Below, piece by piece: positions 8,596 to 17,380 of a stretch of DNA of 64,000 bases (positions within the stretch are counted from its first letter, which is position 1; every line of letters begins with the position of its first letter). The DNA comes from Burkholderia guangdongensis. GTDB lineage: Bacteria > Pseudomonadota > Gammaproteobacteria > Burkholderiales > Burkholderiaceae. The stretch covers positions 186,001-250,000 of the forward strand of contig NZ_JACBNX010000017.1 in assembly GCF_013403875.1 (NCBI RefSeq), written 5' to 3'. The position numbers and the translations under genes were made by a program. The notes under the pieces are model-generated. The model was not told the DNA's origin, made no database searches, and saw only the letters and a list, made by a program, of their open reading frames with translations.

Positions 8596-8693
8596 GCCTG
8601 CTGTTCGTTTGGACACGCGCTCGTATGACCGCGCACAATGACTGGACTGAAGCGCTCGCCGTCGTGGCGGGCGTCACGTATGGAGACAGGCAG

Positions 8694-10778
8694 ATGGCAG
8701 TGGATTACTCGACTCGCGACGGCGTCGCCGTCATCACGCTCAACAATCCGCCCGTCAACGGGCTTGGCCTGTCGACGCGGGCCGGCATCATGGACGGGCT
8801 CGATCGTGCGGCGCAGGATCCGGCCGTGAAGGCGATCGTGCTGACGGGCGCGGGCCGCGCCTTCTCGGGCGGCGCCGACATCACCGAATTCAACACCCCG
8901 AAGGCGCTGCAGGAGCCGTCGCTGCACACCGTGATCCGCGCGGTCGAAGGCAGCGCGAAGCCGGTCGTCGCGGCGATTCACAGCGTCGCGATGGGCGGCG
9001 GCCTCGAGCTCGCGCTCGGCGCGCACTACCGCATCGCCGCACCCGGCGCGCAGATCGCGCTGCCGGAAGTGAAGCTCGGCATCCTGCCGGGCGCGGGCGG
9101 CACGCAGCGTCTGCCGCGCGCGATCGGCCTCGAGCCCGCGCTGAACATGATCGTGTCGGGCGCGCCGGTGCCGTCCGAGAAGCTCGCGAAGAGCGGCCTG
9201 TTCGACGAGATGGCCGACGGCGACCTGCTCGCGGCGGCCGTCGCGTTCGCGCAGAAGGTCGGCGCGCAGGCGGGCCCGCACCCGCGCGTGCGCGACCGCA
9301 AGATCGTCCACGAGAACGCGGCCGGCTTCATCCAGTTCGCGCGCAACACGGTGAAGGGCATGGCCGCGAACTACCCGGCGCCGCACAAGTGCATCGACGC
9401 GATCGAGTCCGGCGTGCTGAACGGTTTCGACCAGGGCCTCGTCGACGAGCGCGCGGGCTTCCTCGCGCTCGTGCAGACGCCGGAGAGCCGCGCGCTGCGC
9501 CACGCGTTCTTCGGCGAGCGCGCGGCGAGCAAGATTCCGGACGTGCCGTCCGACACGCCGCTGCGCGACATCCGCCAGATCGCGGTGATCGGCGCGGGCA
9601 CGATGGGCGGCGGGATCACGATGAACTTCCTGAACGCGGGTATTCCGGTCACGCTGCTCGAGACGAAGCAGGAAGCGCTCGACCGCGGCATCGCGACGAT
9701 CCGCAAGAACTACGACGCGCAGGTGAAGAAGGGCAAGCTCACGCAGGAGAAGCTCGACGCGCGGATGGCGCTGATCACGCCGACGCTGTCGTACGACGAT
9801 CTGAAGAACGCCGACATGATCATCGAGGCGGTGTTCGAGGAACTCGGCGTGAAGGAGCAGGTGTTCAAGCGTCTGGACGAAGTCGCGAAGCCGGGCGCGA
9901 TCCTCGCGTCGAACACGTCGACGCTCGACGTGAACAAGATCGCCGCGTTCACGAAGCGTCCGCAGGACGTCGTCGGGATGCACTTCTTCAGCCCCGCGAA
10001 CGTGATGAAGCTGCTCGAGGTGGTGCGCGGCGACGCGACCGCGAAGGACGTGCTCGCGACCGTGATGGCGCTCGCGAAGAAGATCCGCAAGACGGCCGTC
10101 GTGTCGGGCGTCTGCGACGGCTTCATCGGCAACCGGATGATCGAGCAGTACATCCGCCAGGCGCTGTTCATGCTCGACGAAGGCGCGCTGCCCGCGCAGG
10201 TCGACCGCGCGATCGAGAAGTTCGGTTTCGCGATGGGCCCGTTCCGGATGAGCGACCTCGCCGGCAACGACATCGGCTGGGCGATCCGCAAGCGCCGCGC
10301 GCTCGAGTATCCGGACATGAAGTACTCGTTGGTCGCCGACCGGCTGTGCGAGCTCGGCCGCTTCGGCCAGAAGACGGGCGGCGGCTGGTACGACTACGCG
10401 CCGGGCGACCGCAAGGCGAAGCCGTCGGCGCTGGTCGACGAGATGATCGTCGCGTACTCGAAGGAGAACGGCATCGAGCGCCGCAAGATCGGCGATGCCG
10501 AGATCGTCGAGCGCCTGGTGTTCGCGCTCGCGAACGAAGGCGCGAAGATCCTCGAGGAGAAGATCGCGTCGAAGGCGTCCGACATCGACATGGTCTACCT
10601 GACCGGCTACGGCTTCCCGCTGTGGCGCGGCGGCCCGATGCTGTACGCGGACACGGTCGGCCTCTACAACGTCGAGCGTGCGATGCGCCGCTATGCGGCC
10701 GCGCCGAACGGCGACGCGTGGGAAATCGCGCCGTCGATCGTCGAGCTGGCGAAGGCCGGCCGCGGGTTCAACGGCTGA
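8694..10778 (+). CDS. Fused enoyl-CoA hydratase / 3-hydroxyacyl-CoA dehydrogenase
   Basis: Multifunctional beta-oxidation protein, 694 aa. An N-terminal crotonase domain (about 1-190) carries the oxyanion-hole signature region MGGGLELALG and PEVKLGILPGAGGTQRLPR. An NAD-binding dehydrogenase domain starts near residue 296 (AVIGAGTMGGG) and contains SNTSTLDV and the catalytic HFFSPANVMKLLE. The C-terminal domain follows. Together it hydrates trans-2-enoyl-CoA and oxidises the product to 3-ketoacyl-CoA. The ATG at 8694 follows GGAGACAGG and is preferred over the ATG at 8625, which lacks a ribosome-binding site. It resembles the FadJ/FadB group with the hydratase first. Confidence 0.96.
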   Translation: MAVDYSTRDGVAVITLNNPPVNGLGLSTRAGIMDGLDRAAQDPAVKAIVLTGAGRAFSGGADITEFNTPKALQEPSLHTVIRAVEGSAKPVVAAIHSVAMGGGLELALGAHYRIAAPGAQIALPEVKLGILPGAGGTQRLPRAIGLEPALNMIVSGAPVPSEKLAKSGLFDEMADGDLLAAAVAFAQKVGAQAGPHPRVRDRKIVHENAAGFIQFARNTVKGMAANYPAPHKCIDAIESGVLNGFDQGLVDERAGFLALVQTPESRALRHAFFGERAASKIPDVPSDTPLRDIRQIAVIGAGTMGGGITMNFLNAGIPVTLLETKQEALDRGIATIRKNYDAQVKKGKLTQEKLDARMALITPTLSYDDLKNADMIIEAVFEELGVKEQVFKRLDEVAKPGAILASNTSTLDVNKIAAFTKRPQDVVGMHFFSPANVMKLLEVVRGDATAKDVLATVMALAKKIRKTAVVSGVCDGFIGNRMIEQYIRQALFMLDEGALPAQVDRAIEKFGFAMGPFRMSDLAGNDIGWAIRKRRALEYPDMKYSLVADRLCELGRFGQKTGGGWYDYAPGDRKAKPSALVDEMIVAYSKENGIERRKIGDAEIVERLVFALANEGAKILEEKIASKASDIDMVYLTGYGFPLWRGGPMLYADTVGLYNVERAMRRYAAAPNGDAWEIAPSIVELAKAGRGFNG

Positions 10779-10843
10779 CGGCATCGGGCCCGGGTCACGT
10801 GCTGGCGCGCTGGCGCGCCGACCCGGGCCGGCGAGGAAAGGCG

Positions 10844-11473
10844 ATGAAACGCACCGACGATGTACTGCTCGTGATCGACGTGCAGAACGACTTCATGCCC
10901 GGCGGCGCCCTCGCGGTGCCGGACGGCGATGCGGTCGTGCCCGTGATCAACGCGCTTGCCGCGCGGTTCGAGCAGGTCGTGCTCACGCAGGACTGGCATC
11001 CGCGCGGCCACGTGTCGTTCGCGGCGAACCATCCGGGCGCGGCGCCGTTCTCGATGGCCACGCTGCCGTACGGCGAGCAGGTGCTGTGGCCCGTCCATTG
11101 CGTGCAGCACACCGACGGCGCGGCGCTGCATCGCGACCTTAACGTGCCGCACGCGCGTGCTGTGATCCGCAAGGGCCACGACGCACAGGTGGACAGCTAC
11201 TCGGCATTCGCCGAGGCCGACGGCACGCCGACCGGGCTCGCCGGTTATCTGCGCGAGCTCGGCGCGAAGCGCGTGTGGTGCTGCGGGCTCGCGACGGATT
11301 TCTGCGTCGCGTGGTCCGCGCTCGGTGCGCGCGCGGCGGGTTTCGACGCGGCCGTGATCGAAGACGCGTGCCGCGCGATCGACCTCGACGGGTCGCTCGC
11401 GAAAGCATGGGAACAGATGCAGGCGGCGGGCGTGGCGCGTGTCACGTCGGCCGGCGCGCGCCCGACGGCGTAG
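10844..11473 (+). CDS. pncA: Nicotinamidase (bifunctional nicotinamidase/pyrazinamidase)
   Basis: PncA-type isochorismatase-fold amidase, 209 aa. It hydrolyses nicotinamide to nicotinate for NAD salvage. The catalytic triad is in place: Asp12 in IDVQNDF, Lys110 in IRKGHD, and Cys154 in TDFCV. Metal-binding residues are expected around DWHPRGHVSF. The ATG is preceded by GAGGAAAG. It lies between the dehydrogenase fusion (65 bp upstream) and the thiolase (44 bp downstream), so it is probably co-expressed with beta-oxidation enzymes that consume NAD. Confidence 0.96.
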   Translation: MKRTDDVLLVIDVQNDFMPGGALAVPDGDAVVPVINALAARFEQVVLTQDWHPRGHVSFAANHPGAAPFSMATLPYGEQVLWPVHCVQHTDGAALHRDLNVPHARAVIRKGHDAQVDSYSAFAEADGTPTGLAGYLRELGAKRVWCCGLATDFCVAWSALGARAAGFDAAVIEDACRAIDLDGSLAKAWEQMQAAGVARVTSAGARPTA

Positions 11474-11517
11474 CGCATTCACTCACTCAATTCTGGAAAA
11501 GCAGTCAGGAGACTCAG

Positions 11518-12696
11518 ATGACGGAAGCCGTAATCGTATCGACCGCGCGTACCCCGCTCGCGAAATCGTGGCGTGGCGCGTTCAACATGACGCACGGCGC
11601 GACGCTCGGCGGCCACGCGGTGAAGGCCGCGCTCGAGCGCGCGAAGATCGACCCGGCGCGCGTCGAGGACGTGATCATGGGCTGCGCGAACCCCGAAGGC
11701 GCGACGGGCGCCAACATCGCGCGCCAGATCGCGCTGCGCGCGGGCCTGCCGGTCGACGTGCCGGGGATGACCGTGAACCGCTTCTGCTCGTCGGGCCTGC
11801 AGACGATCGCGCTCGCCGCGCAGCGGATCATCGCCGGTGAAGGCGACGTGTACGTCGCGGGCGGCGTCGAATCGATCTCGTGCGTGCAGAACGAGATGAA
11901 CCGCCACATGGTTCACGAAAGCTGGCTGCTCGAGCACAAGCCCGAGATCTACTGGAACATGCTGCAGACGGCCGAGAACGTCGCGAAGCGCTACGGCATC
12001 GCGAAGGAGCGCCAGGACGAGTACGGCGTGCAGTCTCAGCAGCGCGCGGCGGCCGCGCTGGCCGCGGGCCTGTTCAACGCCGAGATCGCGCCGATCACCG
12101 TGCGCGCGGGCGTGGCCGACAAGGCGACCGGCCAGCTCGTCACGAAGGAAGTGACGGTGTCGGCCGACGAAGGGATCCGCGCGGACACGACGCTCGAAGC
12201 CGTGTCGAAGATCCGCCCGGCGGTGCCGGGCGGCGTGATCACCGCGGGCAACGCGAGCCAGTTCTCGGACGGCGGCGCCGCGTGCGTGGTGATGAGCGCC
12301 GACGTCGCGCAGAAGGAAGGGCTGCAGCCGCTCGGCATTTTCCGCGGCTTCGCGGTCGCCGGCTGCGAGCCGGACGAAATGGGGATCGGCCCGGTGTTCG
12401 CGGTGCCGAAGCTGCTCAAGCGCGCGGGGCTGAAGGTCGAGGACATCGGTCTGTGGGAGCTGAACGAAGCGTTCGCGGTGCAGGTGCTGTATTGCCGCGA
12501 CACGCTCGGGATCCCGGCGGACCGCCTCAACGTGAACGGCGGCGCGATCGCGGTCGGCCATCCGTACGGCGTGTCGGGCGCGCGCCTGACCGGCCACGCG
12601 CTGATCGAAGGCAAGCGCCGCGGCGTGAAGTATGCGGTCGTCACGATGTGCATCGGCGGCGGGCAGGGTGCCGCCGGCCTGTTCGAAATCGTCTGA
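11518..12696 (+). CDS. Acetyl-CoA C-acyltransferase (thiolase)
   Basis: Thiolase, 392 aa, cleaving 3-ketoacyl-CoA to acetyl-CoA and a shortened acyl-CoA (or the reverse). Cys90 in NRFCSSGLQ is the acylated nucleophile, His348 lies in VGHPYG, and Cys378 in CIGGGQG is the proton-shuttling cysteine. The start ATG follows CAGGAG. With the synthetase and the fused hydratase/dehydrogenase it completes a beta-oxidation set lacking only an acyl-CoA dehydrogenase. A strong hairpin follows the stop. Whether it prefers long or short chains cannot be read from the sequence. Confidence 0.95.
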   Translation: MTEAVIVSTARTPLAKSWRGAFNMTHGATLGGHAVKAALERAKIDPARVEDVIMGCANPEGATGANIARQIALRAGLPVDVPGMTVNRFCSSGLQTIALAAQRIIAGEGDVYVAGGVESISCVQNEMNRHMVHESWLLEHKPEIYWNMLQTAENVAKRYGIAKERQDEYGVQSQQRAAAALAAGLFNAEIAPITVRAGVADKATGQLVTKEVTVSADEGIRADTTLEAVSKIRPAVPGGVITAGNASQFSDGGAACVVMSADVAQKEGLQPLGIFRGFAVAGCEPDEMGIGPVFAVPKLLKRAGLKVEDIGLWELNEAFAVQVLYCRDTLGIPADRLNVNGGAIAVGHPYGVSGARLTGHALIEGKRRGVKYAVVTMCIGGGQGAAGLFEIV

Positions 12697-12703
12697 TCGA
12701 TCG

Positions 12704-12739
12704 GCCGGGCGGCCGCATGCCGGCCGCCCGGCGCGTCTT
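12704..12739 (+). terminator. Terminator hairpin after thiolase
   Basis: A perfect 12-bp stem is formed by gccgggcggccg (12704-12715) and cggccgcccggc (12721-12732) with a 5-nt loop. A short T-containing tail (gcgtcttt) follows. It lies 8 bp after the thiolase stop, as expected for an intrinsic terminator with a weak U-tract. Confidence 0.6.
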
Positions 12740-12972
12740 TCCCCACCATGCACCGCGGCTTGCGGCCAGCGTGACACAATCCAGCGATATTCCTCGTACT
12801 GTTTCCCCTGACTTGTCAAACGAGTCGCCCCGCCTATACTTAGCTCTGACAATTGCCTTTCGGTCGCACGCGCCGCGCGCTTCGAGCCGACGGACGCGGC
12901 ACACCGCGAACACGACCGGGTGTCGGAAGGCGTCTTCGGCATGTCAATCACAGGGGGATCGGGGAGTCCGAA

Positions 12973-14373
12973 GTGAGCTCGAGCCTTGTCGCTGGAGAGC
13001 CGCCGCGCGTGGTTGGCACCGTCGCACGCATTTATGCGAACTGCGTGGTGGCCGGCTTCGCGTTGCTGCCTGCGTATCTGATCGCCTACCTGTGGTTCTT
13101 CGGCGATCCCGGCCTGACGTTCGAAAGCCATCTGTTCCACGAAATCGCGATCGCGTTCGCGACGCTCGAAGGCGCGTTCGTCGCGTACGTGACCTGGTGC
13201 TGCTACCGGTCGTCCGGCGAGCCGCTGCTGCGCTGGCTCACGCTCGGCTTTGCCGGCTTCGTCGCGATCTACGCGCTGCACGGCGCGTTCACCGGCCTCG
13301 CACATCACGCGATGTGGCTGTTCCTGCTGTACGGGCCCGCGTCGCGGTTCGCGATGTCGGCGCTGCTGCTGGTCGGCGCCGCGTCGTATTCGCGGCCGCC
13401 CGAGCGCATCGAGAAGCGGATCGACCCGCGCACGTGGCTGCCGTGGCTCGCGGTGTTCGTCGCGATCGACGTCGCGGTCGCGTGCATCGCGTTGTCGCCG
13501 ATCGCGGGCGCGCTCGGCACGCGGCTGTCGATGGAGGGCGGCGCGCTCGCGCTGTCGACGCTGAACGTCGCGGTGCTGCTCGCTCGGCGCATCCGCTCGC
13601 CGCTGATGACGATCTACGGCATGTCGATCACTGCGTTCGCGCTGTCGTCGCTCGCGTTCCTGCTCGGCAAGCCGTGGAATCACATGTGGTGGCTCGCGCA
13701 CGTGATCTTCGCGGGCGGCTTCTTCCTGCTCGGCTACGGCGTCGTGCAGGCGCTCGAGACGACGCGCTCGTTCGGCGCGATCTACAGCCAGCAGGATCTG
13801 ATGGGGCGTCTCGCGGAATCGATGGCGCGTACCGAAAGCGCGCTGCAGGAGCTGCGGCGCACGAACCAGAAGCTCGACTATCTCGCCGCGACCGATCCGC
13901 TGACCGGTGCATCGAACCGGCGCCGCTTCATCGCGCTGGTCGAGCGCGAGATTCAGCGCTCGGCGGACGACGGCACGCCGTTCAGTCTGCTCGCGTTCGA
14001 CCTCGACAACTTCAAGACGATCAACGACGCGTACGGCCATCAGATCGGCGACGAGGTGCTGCGCGGCGTCGTCCGGCATTGCATCGGCGCGATCCGGCCG
14101 CAGGGCGGGCTCGCGCGTGTCGGCGGCGAGGAGTTCATGGCGCTGCTGCCGGACATGTCGCTCGAAGGCGCGCGCATGACCGCCGAGCGCGTGCGCTCGA
14201 CGATCGCGAGCGCGCCGTTCGGCCTCGACTTCCGGCGCGTGCAGGTGACGATCAGCGTCGGCGTCGCGCAGTACGGGCTCGATGGCGGCACCGTCGACGC
14301 GCTGCTGCGGACCGTCGACGAGCGGCTCTACCGGGCGAAGCGCGAAGGGCGCAATCGCGTCGTGGCCGCGTGA
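12973..14373 (+). CDS. Membrane-bound GGDEF diguanylate cyclase
   Basis: Likely synthesises c-di-GMP at the inner membrane, 466 aa. The first 270 residues hold about seven hydrophobic segments with no recognised ligand-binding domain. A short helix (about 275-300) leads to a GGDEF domain (about 310-460). The active-site motif is GGEEF at residues 384-388, a functional variant, and DPLTGASNRR and DLDNFKTIND are present. No RxxD inhibitory I-site precedes the motif, so product inhibition may be absent. The GTG start is chosen because it follows a GGGGGATCGGGGAG stretch. It stands alone after the beta-oxidation cluster. Confidence 0.92.
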   Translation: MSSSLVAGEPPRVVGTVARIYANCVVAGFALLPAYLIAYLWFFGDPGLTFESHLFHEIAIAFATLEGAFVAYVTWCCYRSSGEPLLRWLTLGFAGFVAIYALHGAFTGLAHHAMWLFLLYGPASRFAMSALLLVGAASYSRPPERIEKRIDPRTWLPWLAVFVAIDVAVACIALSPIAGALGTRLSMEGGALALSTLNVAVLLARRIRSPLMTIYGMSITAFALSSLAFLLGKPWNHMWWLAHVIFAGGFFLLGYGVVQALETTRSFGAIYSQQDLMGRLAESMARTESALQELRRTNQKLDYLAATDPLTGASNRRRFIALVEREIQRSADDGTPFSLLAFDLDNFKTINDAYGHQIGDEVLRGVVRHCIGAIRPQGGLARVGGEEFMALLPDMSLEGARMTAERVRSTIASAPFGLDFRRVQVTISVGVAQYGLDGGTVDALLRTVDERLYRAKREGRNRVVAA

Positions 14374-14395
14374 GCGGCGCGGCGATCCGGTCAGG

Positions 14396-14425
14396 CCGCG
14401 CAACAGAGGTCCGCGCAACAGGGGT
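14396..14425 (+). repeat. Two 15-bp direct repeats
   Basis: ccgcgcaacagaggt (14396-14410) is followed directly by ccgcgcaacaggggt (14411-14425), with one mismatch. They lie 22 bp after the stop of the diguanylate cyclase gene, in the gap before the Dabb gene. No function is known. Confidence 0.75.
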
Positions 14426-14503
14426 CCATTCGGGCGGCAAGTTTGATAGGCTTGTCGTTCGGCCCGGCTTGCCGGGCAATTCATGTGAATCGGAGTTATC
14501 GGC

Positions 14504-14815
14504 GTGATCAGACATATCGTGATGTGGAAGCTCAAGGAATCCGCGGAAGGCGCGACGCGCGCGCAGAATGCGCAGACGTTGAAGGAGCGGCTCGAAGCCT
14601 GCCGCGACATCGTGCCCGGCATCCTGCATCTCGAAGCGGGCATCGCGGCACCCGGCCTCGACTCGACGTACGACGTCGTGCTCGTGTCCGACTTCGCGGA
14701 CAAGGCCGCGCTCGACGCGTACCAGGTGCATCCGTTCCACGAGGAGCTGAAGAAATTCGTCGGCGCGGTGCGCGAGAGCCGCGAGGCCGTCGACTACGTC
14801 GTCGAGCAGGCGTGA
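14504..14815 (+). CDS. Dabb (stress-responsive alpha/beta barrel) family protein
   Basis: Small ferredoxin-like fold protein, 103 aa. It begins with the family-typical MIRHIVMWKLKE and contains VVLVSDFADKAALDAYQVHP, with the conserved HP in the last third. Dabb proteins form dimeric barrels; most bacterial members have no defined reaction. The ATG overlaps a GTG two codons upstream but is the standard family start. Its stop overlaps the start of the next gene by one base, so it is translationally coupled to the PaaI thioesterase. Confidence 0.9.
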   Translation: MIRHIVMWKLKESAEGATRAQNAQTLKERLEACRDIVPGILHLEAGIAAPGLDSTYDVVLVSDFADKAALDAYQVHPFHEELKKFVGAVRESREAVDYVVEQA

Positions 14816-15294
14816 TGACCGACGCGACGATGCCGGCCGACCCGCCGGCGATCGAGAGCCCGTTCGTCGATCAGCTCGGCGTGCGGATCGTCGACGCGAA
14901 GGACGGCCGCTGCGAAATCCTGCTGCCGCTCGCCGAGCGTCACATGAACACCTGGAGCGTCGCGCATGGCGGCGTGACGATGACGCTCGCCGACACCGCG
15001 CTCGCGATGGCCGCGCGCAGTCTCAGCGAAGACGGCGTCGGCGTCGTCACGATCGAGATGAAGGTGAACTTCATGCAGCCCGGGCGCGGCGAGCTGCGCG
15101 CGTTCGGCCGCGTGATGCACCGCTCGACGACGATGGCGTACTGCGAAGGCGAGGTGCTCGACAGCGAGGGCCATTTCGTCGCGAAGGCGCTCGGCACGTT
15201 CAAGTATCTGAAGCGGCTCGCGGTGGGCCGCGAGATCAGGCGGCAGCGCTCGCGGAGCGCGCCCGACGCGCATCCGGGCCCGAGCGACGCCTAG
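14815..15294 (+). CDS. PaaI family hotdog thioesterase
   Basis: Hotdog-fold thioesterase, 159 aa, that probably hydrolyses an acyl-CoA. The family core is seen: NTWSVAHGGVTMTLADTALAMAA with the conserved HGG and the acidic catalytic residue on the following helix, and VTIEMKVNFMQPG. The last 20 residues are Arg/Ser/Pro rich and unconserved. Its start codon shares one base with the stop of the Dabb gene (TGATG). Substrate is unknown; a phenylacetyl-CoA role cannot be assumed because no paa genes are nearby. Confidence 0.9.
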   Translation: MTDATMPADPPAIESPFVDQLGVRIVDAKDGRCEILLPLAERHMNTWSVAHGGVTMTLADTALAMAARSLSEDGVGVVTIEMKVNFMQPGRGELRAFGRVMHRSTTMAYCEGEVLDSEGHFVAKALGTFKYLKRLAVGREIRRQRSRSAPDAHPGPSDA

Positions 15295-15326
15295 CCTGAC
15301 GCATCATCCGTTGACATCGAATGCGT

Positions 15327-15350
15327 CCCCGCCGGCAACGCGGGGCTTTT
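15327..15350 (+). terminator. Intrinsic terminator after the thioesterase
   Basis: The stem ccccgc (15327-15332) pairs with gcgggg (15340-15345) and is followed by cttttt. It lies 32 bp after the thioesterase stop and upstream of the CurA-like gene. Confidence 0.75.
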
Positions 15351-15390
15351 TCATATCCGGTGCCGGCAGGCACCTCGAAGGAGACAAGCA

Positions 15391-16389
15391 ATGACCGCAG
15401 TGAATCGGCAGATCCTGCTCGTATCGCGCCCGCAAGGCGAGGCGAGCGTCGACAACTTCCGTCTCGTCGAGACGCCGCTCGCGCCGCTCGCAGACGGCGA
15501 GGTGCGCGTGCGTAACCATTTCCTGTCGCTCGATCCGTACATGCGCGGCCGCATGAGCGACGCGAAATCGTATGCGGATCCGCAGCCGCTGAACGAGGTG
15601 ATGATCGGCGCGACCGTCGGCGAGGTGGTCGAGTCGCGCAACCCGAAATTCGCGGCCGGCGACAAGGTGCTCGGCATGTTCGGCTGGCAGGAGTACGGCA
15701 CGTCGAACGGCAAGGGGCTGCAGAAGGTCGACGCGTCGCGCGTGCCGCTGTCCGCGTATCTCGGCGTCGTCGGAATGCCGGGCGTGACCGCGTGGACGGG
15801 CCTGAACCGGATCATCCAGCCGAAGGCCGGGCAGACGATCGTCGTCAGCTCCGCGAGCGGCCCGGTCGGCACGGTCGTCGGCCAGCTCGCGAAGCGCGCC
15901 GGCTGCCGCGCGGTCGGCATCGCGGGCGGCCCGGACAAGTGCCGCTACGTCGTCGACACGCTCGGCTTCGACGCATGCGTCGACTACAAGGCCGGCCGGC
16001 TCTACGAGGACCTGAAGGCCGCGACGCCGGACGGCGTCGACGGTTGCTTCGAGAACGTCGGCGGCGCGGTGCTCGACGCGACGATGGCGCGGATGAACGC
16101 GTTCGGCCGGATCGCGCTGTGCGGGATGATCGCCGCGTACGACGGCGCGCCGACGCCGATGACGCATCCGGCGCTGATCCTGCGCTCGCGGCTGATGATC
16201 CAGGGCTTCATCGTGTCCGAGTTTCCGGACGCATGGCCGCCCGCGCTGAAGGAGCTGAGCGAACTCGTCGCGACCCAGCAGCTGCATTACCGCGAGACGG
16301 TCGCGAACGGACTCGAGAATGCGCCCGACGCGTTCCTCGGCATGCTGAAGGGCCGCAACTTCGGCAAGCAGATCGTGCAGCTCGTCTGA
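15391..16389 (+). CDS. NADP-dependent oxidoreductase, CurA/leukotriene B4 dehydrogenase-like
   Basis: Zinc-free medium-chain reductase of 332 aa. Relatives reduce the carbon-carbon double bond of enones (CurA reduces curcumin; prostaglandin reductases are similar). The substrate-domain motif SLDPYMRGRMSD and the nucleotide-binding loop SSASGPVGTVVGQLAK (about 151-166) are clear. FENVGGAVLDATM is the usual downstream motif. No zinc-binding cysteines are present. The ATG follows AAGGAG. The esterase gene starts 8 bp after the stop, so the two form an operon; the physiological substrate is not evident. Confidence 0.93.
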   Translation: MTAVNRQILLVSRPQGEASVDNFRLVETPLAPLADGEVRVRNHFLSLDPYMRGRMSDAKSYADPQPLNEVMIGATVGEVVESRNPKFAAGDKVLGMFGWQEYGTSNGKGLQKVDASRVPLSAYLGVVGMPGVTAWTGLNRIIQPKAGQTIVVSSASGPVGTVVGQLAKRAGCRAVGIAGGPDKCRYVVDTLGFDACVDYKAGRLYEDLKAATPDGVDGCFENVGGAVLDATMARMNAFGRIALCGMIAAYDGAPTPMTHPALILRSRLMIQGFIVSEFPDAWPPALKELSELVATQQLHYRETVANGLENAPDAFLGMLKGRNFGKQIVQLV

Positions 16390-16397
16390 TCGATCCG

Positions 16398-17357
16398 ATG
16401 CCGCTGAATCCGAAAGTCGCCCAGGTGCTCGACATGATCGAGCGCGCGAAACGTCCGTCCTATCACGAGCAGACGCCGCAGGCCGCGCGCGCCGCATATG
16501 AGAAGAGCGCGCCGATTCTCGACGTCGCCGACGCACCGATGCATACGGTCGAGGATTGCACGGTGCCGACGCGCGATGGCCGCTCGATCGGCGCGCGGCT
16601 GTATCAGCCGGTCGAGCCGAGCCTCGCGGAGCCGATGCCGGCGCTCGTCTATTACCACGGCGGCGGTTTCACGGTCGGCAGCGTCGATACGCACGACGCG
16701 CTGTGCCGGACGTTCGCGCACGACGCGCGGTGCGCGGTGTTCTCGGTCGACTACCGGCTCGCGCCGGAGCACAAGTTCCCGACCGCGGTCGACGACGCCG
16801 ACGACGCGCTGCGCTGGCTGCATCGCGAGGCGAGCGCGTTCGGGATCGACGCGAGCCGGCTCGCGGTCGGCGGCGACAGCGCGGGCGGCACGCTCGCGAC
16901 CGTCTGCGCGGTGCTCGCGCGCGACGCGGGCATCCGGCTCGCGCTGCAGTTGCTGATCTATCCGGGCGTCACCGGCTATCAGCAGACCGGTTCGCACGCG
17001 GCGCTCGCGAACGGCTATCTGCTGTCGCACGACACGATCCAGTGGTTCTTCTCGCAGTATCTGCGCGATCCGTCGGACCGCGACGACTGGCGCTTCGCGC
17101 CGCTCGACGGCATGCGCGGCGCGCCATCGTTCGCGGGCGTCGCGCCCGCATGGATCGCGACCGCCGAATACGATCCGCTGCGCGACGAAGGGGCCGCGTA
17201 CGCGGACAAGCTGCGCGCGGACGGCAATGCCGTCACGCTGACATGCTATCCGGGCATGATCCACGAATTCTTCAAGATGGGTGGCTACGTGCCGGAGGTG
17301 CGGCACGCGCATGCCGACGCGGTCGCGGCGCTGAAGGCGGCGTTCGACGACGCGTGA
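16398..17357 (+). CDS. HSL-family alpha/beta hydrolase (esterase/lipase)
   Basis: Carboxylesterase of the hormone-sensitive lipase family, 319 aa. The oxyanion-hole motif YYHGGGF, the nucleophile Ser161 in GDSAGG, the catalytic Asp in EYDPLRDEG and the His in MIHEFF are all present. RLAPEHKFP is the standard helix before the nucleophile. No signal peptide is visible, so it is cytoplasmic. It follows the CurA-like gene by 8 bp. Substrates are probably short- to medium-chain esters. Confidence 0.95.
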   Translation: MPLNPKVAQVLDMIERAKRPSYHEQTPQAARAAYEKSAPILDVADAPMHTVEDCTVPTRDGRSIGARLYQPVEPSLAEPMPALVYYHGGGFTVGSVDTHDALCRTFAHDARCAVFSVDYRLAPEHKFPTAVDDADDALRWLHREASAFGIDASRLAVGGDSAGGTLATVCAVLARDAGIRLALQLLIYPGVTGYQQTGSHAALANGYLLSHDTIQWFFSQYLRDPSDRDDWRFAPLDGMRGAPSFAGVAPAWIATAEYDPLRDEGAAYADKLRADGNAVTLTCYPGMIHEFFKMGGYVPEVRHAHADAVAALKAAFDDA

Positions 17358-17380
17358 CGGCCGCGCGCGCCTCGAGCGAG

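Noticed and set aside
8502..10784. A 760-codon minus-strand open frame opposite the beta-oxidation fusion
   Set aside because: Arg/Asp/Leu-rich shadow frame with no motif; the sense gene is complete.
11479..14703. A 1074-codon minus-strand open frame opposite thiolase and the diguanylate cyclase
   Set aside because: It is a shadow frame of high-GC coding DNA on the other strand. The sense-strand proteins have clear catalytic motifs.
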